The position numbers and the translations under genes are program-made. The notes under the pieces are model-generated. The model was not told the origin of the DNA, did no database searches, and saw nothing but the letters and a program-made list of their open reading frames with translations. Below are positions 24,176 through 32,167 of a stretch of DNA of 37,834 nt, piece after piece. This DNA comes from Vibrio variabilis (lineage in GTDB: Bacteria > Pseudomonadota > Gammaproteobacteria > Enterobacterales > Vibrionaceae), in contig NZ_JYJK01000107.1 of NCBI RefSeq assembly GCF_003263785.1, forward strand, positions 1 to 37,834, given 5' to 3'. Every line of letters starts with the position of its first letter. The first letter of the stretch is position 1.

Positions 24176-25107
24176 GCTTTATCCTCATTGTTGCTTGCTT
24201 TCGATTGGTTGAACATTTCCGCAATACCGGCAACAGAGCCCATTAGTCCAGTGGCTTCAAGAGGTAGCATGATGATCTTACCATTTTCAGCCTGACCAAT
24301 CGTTTTCAGCGCTTCAGTATAACCTTGTGCGATGAAGTAGTTCACCGCTTGCATATCACCTTGTGCAATGGCCGTTGATACCATCTCGGTTGCTTTGGCC
24401 TCTGCTTCAGCGGCACGCTCACGCGCTTCTGCTTGAAGTATAGCAGCCTGCTTGTCACCCTCAGCTTTGAGGATTTCGGCTTGCTTTTGACCTTCCGCAC
24501 GCAGAATTTCAGCCTGACGGACACCTTCTGCCTCTAGAATCTCTGCACGTTTATTACGCTCAGCTTTCATTTGTGCATTCATTGCAGCAGTTAAGTCAGC
24601 TGGTGGCTGAACATCACGGATTTCAATACGAGTGACTTTTACGCCCCAAGGGTTGGTGGCTTCATCGACGATAGACAGCAGCTTGGTATTGATGGAGTCA
24701 CGCTGGCTGAGCATTTCATCCAACTCCATAGAGCCAAGTACGGTACGCATGTTGGTCAGTGTGAGGTTACGAATTGCATGTTCAAGGTCGTTAACCTCAT
24801 AAGCGGCTTTTGCTGCATCGACCACTTGTACAAAACAAACCGCATCAATAACCACGTTGGCGTTGTCGCGTGAAATGACCTCTTGCGGTGGGATATCCAG
24901 AACGCGTTCCATCATATTTACCTTGTTACCGACACTATCGATAAAAGGAATGATGAGGTTCAGACCTGGTTTGAGTGTGTGGGTGTAGCGTCCAAATCGC
25001 TCTACTGTCCAGTTGTTGCCTTGTGGAACGGTTTTTACCCCTGCGACGATAAAGACAACAGCAACAAGAATAAACCCGCCAATAGTGATCATTGCATCAA
25101 TAGCCAT
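24172..25107 (-). CDS. qmcA: SPFH/stomatin-family membrane protein QmcA
   Basis: Inner-membrane SPFH protein (311 residues) forming large oligomeric cages; E. coli QmcA is the homologue. It has one N-terminal transmembrane helix (about 6-24, ITIGGFILVAVVFIVAG), the band-7 domain (about 25-180, QGNNWTVERFGRYTHTLKPG), and a long Ala/Glu/Gln coiled-coil with repeated AEILxAEGxKQ units (about 185-240). A hydrophobic C-terminal piece (LPLEATGLMGSVAGI) follows. It is the first gene of qmcA-nfeD. The exact role is uncertain: membrane organisation or FtsH regulation is suggested for relatives. Confidence 0.94.
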   Translation of the reverse strand: MAIDAMITIGGFILVAVVFIVAGVKTVPQGNNWTVERFGRYTHTLKPGLNLIIPFIDSVGNKVNMMERVLDIPPQEVISRDNANVVIDAVCFVQVVDAAKAAYEVNDLEHAIRNLTLTNMRTVLGSMELDEMLSQRDSINTKLLSIVDEATNPWGVKVTRIEIRDVQPPADLTAAMNAQMKAERNKRAEILEAEGVRQAEILRAEGQKQAEILKAEGDKQAAILQAEARERAAEAEAKATEMVSTAIAQGDMQAVNYFIAQGYTEALKTIGQAENGKIIMLPLEATGLMGSVAGIAEMFNQSKASNNEDKA

Positions 25108-25262
25108 GACAATTTCCCTGTATTAAAAATGTACATATTCTCAATAGTATACAGTTTAGTTGAGACATTTATGTGTAATGAAGTGTATTTTTTCGATGGG
25201 TAATTATTAGTTGTATCAGTAACTTATACGGCAGGCTAATAGATGTTGTTCACACGAATGTG

Positions 25263-25288
25263 AAAAAAGGGACGCAAAGATCCCTTTT
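25263..25288 (-). terminator. Intrinsic terminator after cnoX
   Basis: 8-bp stem (25265-25272 with 25281-25288) with an 8-base loop; on the minus strand it is followed by a T-run, ending cnoX transcription before qmcA. Confidence 0.75.
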
Positions 25289-25311
25289 ATGAATCACAGA
25301 ATGTCTTGCGA

Positions 25312-26166
25312 CTAGTACAGCAAAGAATACAGCTGACGGCGATATTTCGCAGCAATTGGGTTGCCTTGACCGAGTGCCGATAAAATATCCATAAATGACT
25401 TTTTCAAATCGCCATCAAGGGCATTTAGGTTGCGGCTTAGCGGTGTCCACATAAGTTCAAGCGCGTCTTCATCACGGTTTACTTGGTGATATTGAAGCGC
25501 CAGTTCAGCCACGAGCTTAAGATCTTCTGGGTTTGCTTTCAGCGCGGCTTCCAGTGATTGAATCTCTGGGCTGTCTGCCGCTTGTTTGTGCAGCTCAAGT
25601 TTCGCAATCAAGCTTTTATAGAAGTTGTCTTTGTACTCCATTGGGATGGTATTAAGGACAGCTTCTGCTACATCAAACTGATTGGTTTCCAGTAGACACT
25701 GCGCAAGCGCGAGTTTGATTTCGCCTTTTTGCTTGTACTCGTCTGATAGGCTGTTAAGTAACTCAATTGCGGATTCGTATTCACCTTGCTGAGACAGCTC
25801 TAGTGCTTTGCGTGCATTTAGCTCATCTTCACTTGGTAGGTGCTTAGCCAGCATGGCTTTCACTGCTTCGATAGGCTGAGGACCGCCTAGCCGTCAACAG
25901 GTTGGCCATTAACAAACAGAGCAATGGTGGGCAGCGCTTGAACGCCAAACTGACCAGCGATAGCCTGCTGCTCTTCACAGTTGAGCAGTGCTAGGGAGAA
26001 GGCTCCGGCGTATTGCTCCGTCAGCGCTCGAAGTGATGGGATGATTTGCGCGCTTTCATCACTCATTGGTGCCCAAAAATGGATGAGCACAGGGGAAGTC
26101 TTTTGAGCTTTCCAATACTTGCAGAAGGTTTTGTTCGTTTAACTCCACAATGGTCGCAGGTTGCAT
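25312..26166 (-). CDS. cnoX: Thioredoxin-like co-chaperone (chaperedoxin), two compensating indels
   Basis: Homologue of E. coli CnoX/YbbN, a holdase that hands clients to GroEL and DnaK. It has an N-terminal thioredoxin fold lacking the CxxC (HFWAPMSDESAQ has no cysteines at the active site), followed by four TPR-like helices (LNARKALELSQQGEYESAIE ...) and the C-terminal KYRRQLYSLLY. Two indels break it: one extra base in the run at 26092-26095 (C on the gene strand; DFPVLIHFW) and one missing base near 25890 (VDGLGGPQP). They cancel, so restored length is exactly 284 residues, that of E. coli YbbN. ATG at 26166 follows AAGGAA. The gene order near qmcA and ybbO is as in E. coli. Confidence 0.88.
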
Positions 26167-26270
26167 TGAGTGTTCCTTGTAGGTGATGTCTATCTTTCTT
26201 AATTCAAGATTGGTATCAGTGACCGAAAATTCAAGGTTATGCGCTGAGAAAGGGGAAGATTAGATGCCAA

Positions 26271-26296
26271 AACGCCGCACTATAAAGCGCGGCGTT
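26271..26296 (-). terminator. Possible terminator after the YbbO-like gene
   Basis: Perfect 8-bp GC-rich stem AACGCCGC/GCGGCGTT with 10-base loop; on the minus strand TTTT follows from the end of the stem. The U-tract is short, so efficiency is uncertain. Confidence 0.5.
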
Positions 26297-26329
26297 AATG
26301 GATTCCAGAACGGCAGCAAGCAAAGGTGT

Positions 26330-26395
26330 CTAGAACATTACGAAGTAAGCTAGTGTAACCCCCACAGCTAACCAGTTAAGCTGATTTAGCGTCAT
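26330..26395 (-). CDS. Possible 21-residue membrane miniprotein
   Basis: ATG to TAG, 21 residues (MTLNQLNWLAVGVTLAYFVMF): a polar start then a continuous hydrophobic helix, the profile of a small single-pass membrane protein. It is followed by the hairpin at 26271-26296. No strong Shine-Dalgarno is visible (a GGA about 12 bases upstream only), so chance is a real alternative. Confidence 0.22.
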   Translation of the reverse strand: MTLNQLNWLAVGVTLAYFVMF

Positions 26396-26550
26396 TTTCG
26401 TTGTAATCCACGTGAATGCTGTGAGTTAGATATTGCTCTGGCATTTTGTCTTAAGGTAACGATACCTGAAGATGTGATGCGCAGTGTGGTTTCACCACGG
26501 TGGTTAATATAACGTTTAATTGTGACACTAAAATTACAAGTGACCGTTTT

Positions 26551-27377
26551 TTATGCAGCCTTTCGCAGAATAGGATCTAACCACTTGCTAGGAAGGATCC
26601 GTTTTAGTATGGCGAACACTTTGGTTGGCGTAGTCACACGATAGCGCAGTTTTGGTGACTGAGATCAAGCGCATGCAGCAAGGGCGGTACGCAAGATTCT
26701 GGTGGTAGCACAAATTGGTTACCAGAGGCCTCGGCAGATAGGCGGGTAAGCTGCTGTTCGTATTGCGCTCGATGCGGGCTTGATTCAACGTTAATCCATT
26801 GTAAAAACGCACGCTTAGCATTGGCTCTAAATTGGGTTTCGATAGGACCAGGCTCAATCAGTGAAATGTGTATACCGGTTTGGTACAGCTCTAGACGTAA
26901 TGTATCTGTCCAGCCTTCAAGGGCAAACTTAGAGGCGTTGTACGCACCACGATACTTCATTGCAGCAAATCCAAGCACTGAGCTGTTTTGTATGATGCGG
27001 CCTTCACCTTGCGCACGCATGATTGGGAGAATTTGCTTAGTGAGTTCATGCCAGCCAAAAACGTTGGCTTCAAACTGCGCTCTTAGCGCGTCGGTTGGCA
27101 GATCTTCTAATGCACCTGGTTGGCCGTAAGCGCCGTTGTTAAACAGGCCATAGAGTCGTCCTTCAGTCAGGGCAAGGGTTTTTTGAACGGCCAGTTTAAT
27201 GCTTTTGGGATCGGCAAGATCAAGCTGTATGCAGGTCAATCCTTCTTGTTGAAGTCGTGTTACATCCGCTTCTTGGCGGCATGACGCGATGACTTGGTAT
27301 CCTTGTTTTTGAAGTGCATGCGCGGCGACATAACCGATGCCGCTAGAACATCCTGTGATGAGTACTGACTTGGCCAT
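26551..27377 (-). CDS. Short-chain dehydrogenase (YbbO-like), one frameshift
   Basis: NAD(P)-dependent oxidoreductase of the classical SDR family, close to E. coli YbbO. It has the TGCSSGIG cofactor motif near the N-terminus, NNGAYG, the catalytic Ser (QNSSVLG) and the YNASK motif (Tyr/Lys). The substrate is unknown; YbbO relatives reduce retinal or other aldehydes. One base is missing near 26654-26655 (GG, three expected on the plus strand), changing SHPKLRYRVTTP into a false end. Restored, the frame reaches TAA at 26551 and gives 275 residues with the family tail (PTKVFAILKRILPSKWLD). It is followed, as in E. coli, by cnoX/ybbN further downstream on the same strand. Confidence 0.86.
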
Positions 27378-27442
27378 TACTTAACTAACCCTATGATTTA
27401 TTTTCAACTACCTTACCGAGACTTCATAGGGAGTAGCAAGTA

Positions 27443-28355
27443 TTACCGTGCATTAGTGATGATGTTTTTTAAGGCGGTATCGATATGAGGGAAAGAGAAC
27501 TTAAATCCCATCTCGGTGAGCTTCTTGGGCTTGGCTCGAACGCTGTCTAACAGCAAACATGAAGACTCACCCATTGCGAGTTTCAATGCCCACTTTGGCG
27601 TCATCAAGAAGTGTGGTCGTCCCAGTGTGCTTGCTAGTGTTTTACTGAACGTTGCGTTAGAGACGGCGTGAGGTGCACAGAGATTGTAAGGGCCGACGGA
27701 TGATCGGTCTCAAGCAAGAAAACAATCCCACGCACCATATCCAGTAGATGGATCCACGGCATGTATTGTGCACCATCACCGATAGGGCCGCCAACACCCA
27801 GTTTGTATGGCAGTATCATTTTTGCCAAGCGCCGCCGCCATCACCGAGTACCACACCGGTTCTTAGTATGCACACGCGAGTATGATCCGATTGCGCACGC
27901 ATAGCGATCTGCTCCCAACGATCACACACCGTATGAGCGAAGTTGTCGTGGTGTACTTTCAAGCTTTCATCAAAAGGGTGATCTTGTTGATCGCCATAGT
28001 AGCCCACCGCCGATCCGCTGATGAAGGTTGATGGCGGTTTAGTACTGGCATGGATCAACTCAACAATCTTTTCTGTTACTTTCCAGCGGCTGTCGCAGAT
28101 ACGCTGCTTTTGCGCCGCACTCCAACGTTTGTCGGCGATAGGCTCTCCAGCTAAGTTAATGACGGCGTCAAACTCGTTGAGGTCGCTATAAGTATTGAGG
28201 GATTCAATGTAGTCAATGTTGCCAAGGTCTGTGTGATTGAGGATACGTTTAGCTGCGGCAACGTCGCGGGTAAGCAGCGTCACAGTGTGTGTAGTGAGGT
28301 GCTTGAGTAGCTCACGTCCGATAAAGCCGGTCCCGCCGGTTAATAACAGCTTCAT
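27443..28355 (-). CDS. yfcH: TIGR01777-family epimerase-like protein YfcH, two frameshifts
   Basis: Extended-SDR (NAD-dependent epimerase-like) protein of unknown substrate. Motifs: LLTGGTGFIGRELLKHL (Rossmann start), NLAGEPIADKRWS, SGSAVGYYGD (Tyr region), VLRTGVVLGDGGGAL, and a C-terminal DUF1731-type end (GESSCLLLDSVRAKPKKLTEMGF). Two single-base deletions break it: near 27827-27828 (AA, three expected; GGGALAKMILP) and at 27695 (one G, two expected; HPSGPYNLCAPH). Restored length is 304 residues, normal for the family. It is on the same strand as the YbbO-like gene with a 65-base gap. Confidence 0.87.
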
Positions 28356-28606
28356 TCTCTCTCCTCTAAAAGTCGCTCTCTGCTACTAAGACACGCGTCG
28401 TCGCGGGCATTTGGGTTTAAATATAGCAATGAATCAGGGAATTAACTAACCCAACTGCAACGGATGTTTATATGTAGCACAGCCGCTTTGGTTCACAAAA
28501 ACGGCACTCTTTTCGTGGCAGCATCGACAGTGTCATATATGTCACACTTTCTTACACTTTTCTTTGCCATCATTATATTAGTGAAGGCTGGATAAGGGAG
28601 GTGTCC

Positions 28607-29340
28607 ATGCAAGGTTTGAAATCACTCCTTGGCGCTATGATAAATAGCTTTAAGGATCTTATGCCCATCGTCCTTGTCGTTTTGTTCTTTCAGCTCGTTG
28701 TTCTTCAAGAGCCTCTCCCTAATGTTCTCTCGATTCTATTCGGCTTACTGCTGGTTGTACTTGGTCTGACTTTCTTTGTCTTTGGTCTTGAAATGGGACT
28801 GTTTCCGATTGGCGAAACCATGGCGCAATCATTCGCCCGCAAAGGAAGCGTGTTTTGGCTCATGGTGTTTTCTTTCTGCTTAGGATTTGGCACGACGATA
28901 GCGGAGCCTGCATTAACCGCAGTGTCAGCGGAAGCCGCAGAGGTGGCTGCGGAGGGCGGGATTATCCCAATGACCGAAGACTCAATGCAAAGCTATGCCG
29001 ATGGACTGCGACTTTCTGTGGCGATTTCTGTTGGGCTAGCATCGTACTTGGCGTGCTGAGGATACTTAAAGGTTGGCCTATTCATGTGTTGATTATTGGC
29101 GGTTATATTGGCGTCGTGGTGTTAACTTGGTTTGCTCCAGAATACATTATCGGCGTTGCCTATGACTCGGGAGGGGTTACGACCTCAACCATAACCGTCC
29201 CCTTAGTTACGGCGCTTGGGGTGGGGCTGGCAAGCACGATTAAAGGCCGTAATCCCATGTTGGATGGCTTTGGACTGATCGCCTTTGCGTCCTTGTTACC
29301 CATGATGTTTGTGATGGTTTATGGGATGGTGATGGTATGA
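28607..29340 (+). CDS. DUF1538 membrane protein, first half, one frameshift
   Basis: An integral membrane protein of about 244 residues (restored) of the DUF1538 family, function unknown. About six hydrophobic helices are visible, with the family's repeated motifs: GLEMGLFPIGETMA, FCLGFGTTIAEPAL, and YDSGGVTTSTITVPLVTALG with GRNPMLDGFGLIAFASLLP near the end. These suggest an ion or solute transporter with a re-entrant Gly/Ser/Thr-rich segment. One C is missing at 29040 (GLA/IVLGVLRI). The ATG at 28607 has AGGGAGG five bases upstream; a GTG at 28601 overlaps that site. The stop overlaps the next ATG (ATGA). Many organisms have both halves fused; here they are separate genes. Confidence 0.85.
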
Positions 29341-30179
29341 GCTTTGTTTGGGAGTTTTTACACACCTTACTCATGACCATTCGCGATGTCACACCAATCA
29401 TGGTCATTATCTTTGGTTTTCAATTTGCCATTCTCAAGAAGCCTATCGCCAATCCGGTAAAAGTCATGATTGGCTTTGGTTATGTCATAGTTGGTCTTAG
29501 CTTGTTTTTGGTCGGCCTAGAGCTTGCGCTGTTTCCACTGGGTGAAACCATGGCAATGCAGCTCACGGCACCAGACTTTCTCAATCAAGTGCGTATTACC
29601 TTAGGCGGTACTCTCGAGTGGATAGATTACTACTGGGTTTTCTTGTTCGCGTTTTGTATCGGGTTTAGTACGACCATTGCAGAGCCTTCACTGCTTGCTG
29701 TGGCGATCAAAGCGAACCAAGTGTCTGCAGGGGCAATATCGGTGAATGGTCTTAGAATTGCCGTTGCCCTTGGCGTGGCGGTTGGCATTGCTCTAGGCAG
29801 CTATCGTATTGTTGTCGGCGATCCTATTCATTATTACATCATTGCCGGTTACATATTGGTGGTGATCCAAACCTATTACGCGCCGAAATTTATTGTCCCA
29901 CTTGCTTATGATTCTGGTGGGGTGACAACGTCAACGGTAACGGTACCGCTGGTGACGGCGCTTGGCCTTGGCTTAGCATCAACGGTCCCTGGCAGAAATC
30001 CAATGATAGATGGCTTTGGTCTCATTGCTTTTGCCAGCCTATTTCCGATTATCTCAGTAATGGCGTATGCCCAGCTTACTCAATATTTAACGGCGCGTTC
30101 TTCTGTCGATCATCGCTCTACAGACGAGCAGGACGCCAACCATCATCTTACTTCTAAGGAGAAGAACAATGCGCTTTAA
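29337..30179 (+). CDS. DUF1538 membrane protein, second half
   Basis: 280 residues, homologous to the preceding gene and with the same motif order: GLELALFPLGETMA, FCIGFSTTIAEPSL, YDSGGVTTSTVTVPLVTALG and GRNPMIDGFGLIAFASLFP. About six to seven transmembrane helices are followed by a short polar tail (residues about 255-280, rich in Ser, Asp, His). It overlaps the preceding gene by four bases and the following P-II-like gene by eleven, so translation is coupled across three genes. A heterodimeric transporter made from the two halves is inferred. The substrate cannot be read from sequence. Confidence 0.88.
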   Translation: MSFVWEFLHTLLMTIRDVTPIMVIIFGFQFAILKKPIANPVKVMIGFGYVIVGLSLFLVGLELALFPLGETMAMQLTAPDFLNQVRITLGGTLEWIDYYWVFLFAFCIGFSTTIAEPSLLAVAIKANQVSAGAISVNGLRIAVALGVAVGIALGSYRIVVGDPIHYYIIAGYILVVIQTYYAPKFIVPLAYDSGGVTTSTVTVPLVTALGLGLASTVPGRNPMIDGFGLIAFASLFPIISVMAYAQLTQYLTARSSVDHRSTDEQDANHHLTSKEKNNAL

Positions 30180-30519
30180 ACTGATCCTTGCGTTTGTAGA
30201 AGATAGCAAGACAGAGCAAGTGTTGGATGCGGCTCGTGACGCGGGCGCGACCGGTGCAACAGTGATTAACAATGCGAGAGGTGAAGGCCTCAATAAGAAG
30301 CAAACCTTTTTTGGTCTGACCTTAGAGGTGCAAAAAGATGTGGTGTTGTTTGTGGTCGAAGAGCATTTATCTCGCCACATATTAGAGACGATTAGCCAAG
30401 TGGGGGAGTTTGACCAGACGTCGGGACAAGGGATAGCCGTGCAAATAGATATAGAAGATGCAGTGGGTGTCGCTCATCAAGTAGAGACATTGACTAAAGT
30501 TGTGGAGGACGAACTATGA
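30169..30519 (+). CDS. P-II-like signalling protein
   Basis: A 116-residue ferredoxin-like protein of the nitrogen regulatory P-II superfamily. The P-II signatures are recognisable: N-terminal KLILAFVEDSKTEQVLDAAR, the GATGATVINNARGEGL segment at the T-loop start, and the C-terminal GQGIAVQIDIEDAVGV (compare the EDAV of GlnB). The T-loop is shorter than in GlnB/GlnK and lacks the uridylylated Tyr51 context, so it is a P-II-like protein rather than GlnB. Relatives bind adenine nucleotides, cAMP/c-di-AMP or bicarbonate and gate transporters. Sandwiched in an operon with transporter-like genes, it likely regulates the DUF1538 pair. Overlaps both neighbours. Confidence 0.82.
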   Translation: MRFKLILAFVEDSKTEQVLDAARDAGATGATVINNARGEGLNKKQTFFGLTLEVQKDVVLFVVEEHLSRHILETISQVGEFDQTSGQGIAVQIDIEDAVGVAHQVETLTKVVEDEL

Positions 30520-30920
30520 GTCAGCAGAAAAGGGTAAGCGTACGCGATGTGATGGCCAACACTTATGTGATGGTCGATGGACTAAAGACGGTACACGATG
30601 GGATTGTGCTGGCGAAAGAGCACCGAGTGAAAGCGCTGGTGGTTGAAAAGCGCAGTGATGACGATGAATTTGGTATTGTGCTCATGAACGACATCGCCAA
30701 AAAGGTGTTGGCGCGCAACCGCTCTCCGCAGCGTACGAATATCTATGAAATCATGACTAAACCTGCTTTGTGCGTTGATCCGAATATGAATGTGAAGTAT
30801 TGCGCGCGATTGTTTGAGCGATTTGGGATCAGCCGAGCACCAGTGATTGAAGATGGGCGAGTGATTGGTATGGTTAGTTACAATAACATTGTTGTGAACG
30901 GGATGCTCGGGCTCGATTAG
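30516..30920 (+). CDS. CBS-domain pair protein
   Basis: A 134-residue soluble protein consisting of two CBS motifs: about residues 7-65 (VRDVMANTYVMVDGLKTVHDG ... GIVLMNDIAKKVL) and 70-134 (IYEIMTKPALCVDPNMNV ... GRVIGMVSYNNIV). Such Bateman modules bind adenosine nucleotides and control enzymes or ion channels. The ATG overlaps the P-II-like stop (ATGA), so it is the fourth coupled gene of the operon. Together with the P-II-like protein it gives the putative transporter two nucleotide-type sensors. No terminator is obvious before yfcE. Confidence 0.9.
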   Translation: MSQQKRVSVRDVMANTYVMVDGLKTVHDGIVLAKEHRVKALVVEKRSDDDEFGIVLMNDIAKKVLARNRSPQRTNIYEIMTKPALCVDPNMNVKYCARLFERFGISRAPVIEDGRVIGMVSYNNIVVNGMLGLD

Positions 30921-30981
30921 CTCTGCAGCGTGTTGGTAAGTTCGATACAATAGCCACAAAGAAAGTGTTGGAGAAAAATCA

Positions 30982-31527
30982 ATGAAACTGTTCTTTGCGT
31001 CGGACTTACACGGCAGTCAAGAAGCCACCGAGAGAGTGCTAGAGCGTTACCGCCAGTCAGGGGCTGAACATCTGGTGATTTTGGGGGATGTTCTCAATCA
31101 TGGTCCAAGAAACCCAGTCCCAGGCAGTTATAACCCTCCGAAGGTCGCAGAGCTTCTTAATGCGCACAAGCAAGAGATCATTGCAGTTCGTGGCAACTGT
31201 GACAGTGAAGTGGATCAGATGCTGCTCGAGTTTCCGATGATGAGCGATTACGCCTGGGTGATGTTGCCGACCGGGCAGCGTCTATTTCTAACCCATGGCC
31301 ACTTGTACAACAGTGATAAGCGTCCGCCACTCAAGCATGGCGATGTCATTGCCCATGGTCATACTCATATTCCCGTTGCCGAGTGGCAAGGTGAGCAGAT
31401 CATCTTTAATCCAGGGTCGATAACGTTCCCGCGCAATGAGTTTGCGGCGAGCTTTGGTCTGCTGGAAGAGAATAGACTTAGTGTTCAAACCTTTGATGGT
31501 GAAGTGCTGGCCTCTATAGAGTTGTAA
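30982..31527 (+). CDS. yfcE: Metallophosphodiesterase YfcE
   Basis: A 181-residue calcineurin-like phosphodiesterase of the YfcE/MJ0936 type. Metal-binding motifs: FASDLHGS (Asp, His), LGDVLNHGPR (Asp, His-type), VRGNCDSE (Asn, Asp), THGHLYN and HGHTHIP (His pairs). E. coli YfcE hydrolyses phosphodiesters of unknown physiological role with Mn. It has its own ribosome-binding site (GGAGAAA before ATG) and lies 61 bases after the CBS gene, followed by a terminator, so it could be read through from the DUF1538 operon or be independent. In E. coli it is far from yfcH. Confidence 0.93.
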   Translation: MKLFFASDLHGSQEATERVLERYRQSGAEHLVILGDVLNHGPRNPVPGSYNPPKVAELLNAHKQEIIAVRGNCDSEVDQMLLEFPMMSDYAWVMLPTGQRLFLTHGHLYNSDKRPPLKHGDVIAHGHTHIPVAEWQGEQIIFNPGSITFPRNEFAASFGLLEENRLSVQTFDGEVLASIEL

Positions 31528-31568
31528 CCCGCTTCATTATCAAGATGAAACGCTAAACAGCAGGCATA

Positions 31569-31598
31569 AAAAAACGCAGCGATTAAGCTGCGTTTTTT
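31569..31598. terminator. Intrinsic terminator between yfcE and crr (bidirectional)
   Basis: Perfect 12-bp stem (31569-31580 with 31587-31598), 6-base loop, A6/T6 arms; serves convergent yfcE and the pts operon. Confidence 0.9.
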
Positions 31599-31616
31599 CT
31601 ACTTCGAGATAACTAA

Positions 31617-32126
31617 TTACTTAGTTACACGTAGTACAGGTGTTTCGCCAACAGTCACGGCACCAGCAAGCTTGTTAAGCTCTTTGATTTCGTCCATGTT
31701 AGAGATAACTACAGGCGTTAGCGTTGATTTCGCTTTCTCTTCTAGAAGAGCTAGATCGAATTCAATGATAGTGTCGCCAGCTTTAACAGTTTGGCCTTCT
31801 TCAGCGATACGCTTGAAGCCTTCGCCTTTCAGTTCAACTGTGTCGATACCGAAGTGAACAAATAGCTCGATGCCGTCGTCAGATTCGATTGAGAACGCGT
31901 GGTTCGTTTCGAAGATCTTACCGATAGTACCGTTTACAGGAGCTACCATCTTGTCACCAGCTGGCTTGATTGCAATACCGTCACCAACGATTTTCTCAGC
32001 GAATACTACGTCTGGCACATCTTCGATGTTTACGATTTCACCAGATAGAGGTGCGATAATTTCGATTGCACCAGTGTCAGCGCTGTCGTCAGATACTAGC
32101 TTCTTCAGTTTGTCAAACAGACCCAT
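31617..32126 (-). CDS. crr: Glucose-specific PTS enzyme IIA (EIIA-Glc)
   Basis: A 169-residue cytosolic phosphocarrier that passes phosphate from HPr to glucose permease and signals carbon status (inducer exclusion, adenylate cyclase). The two histidines are visible in NHAFSIE (E. coli His75 equivalent) and in ELFVHFGIDTV (the phosphorylated His90 equivalent). Length is exactly that of E. coli EIIA-Glc. It is last in ptsH-ptsI-crr, 41 bases after ptsI, and ends in a bidirectional terminator. The gene is intact. Confidence 0.97.
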   Translation of the reverse strand: MGLFDKLKKLVSDDSADTGAIEIIAPLSGEIVNIEDVPDVVFAEKIVGDGIAIKPAGDKMVAPVNGTIGKIFETNHAFSIESDDGIELFVHFGIDTVELKGEGFKRIAEEGQTVKAGDTIIEFDLALLEEKAKSTLTPVVISNMDEIKELNKLAGAVTVGETPVLRVTK

Positions 32127-32167
32127 GTCGTGCTCCTAAAGGTTTGATTTTAATCTAGTCAATTATA

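Larger units (their letters stand above)
26167..26550. other. Gap between cnoX and the YbbO-like gene
   Basis: 384 bases without a confident gene. It contains a GC-rich minus-strand hairpin (26271-26296) and a 21-codon frame encoding a hydrophobic peptide (26330-26395), described separately. The cnoX promoter must be at the left end. Confidence 0.5.

Noticed and set aside
26400..26550. Start-less minus-strand open frame after the YbbO-like stop
   Set aside because: It is in frame with the gene above but behind its stop, has no start codon and no family resemblance.
30169..30519. P-II-like gene as glnB/glnK
   Set aside because: Lacks the GlnB T-loop tyrosine context and is not linked to amtB or glutamine synthetase genes.
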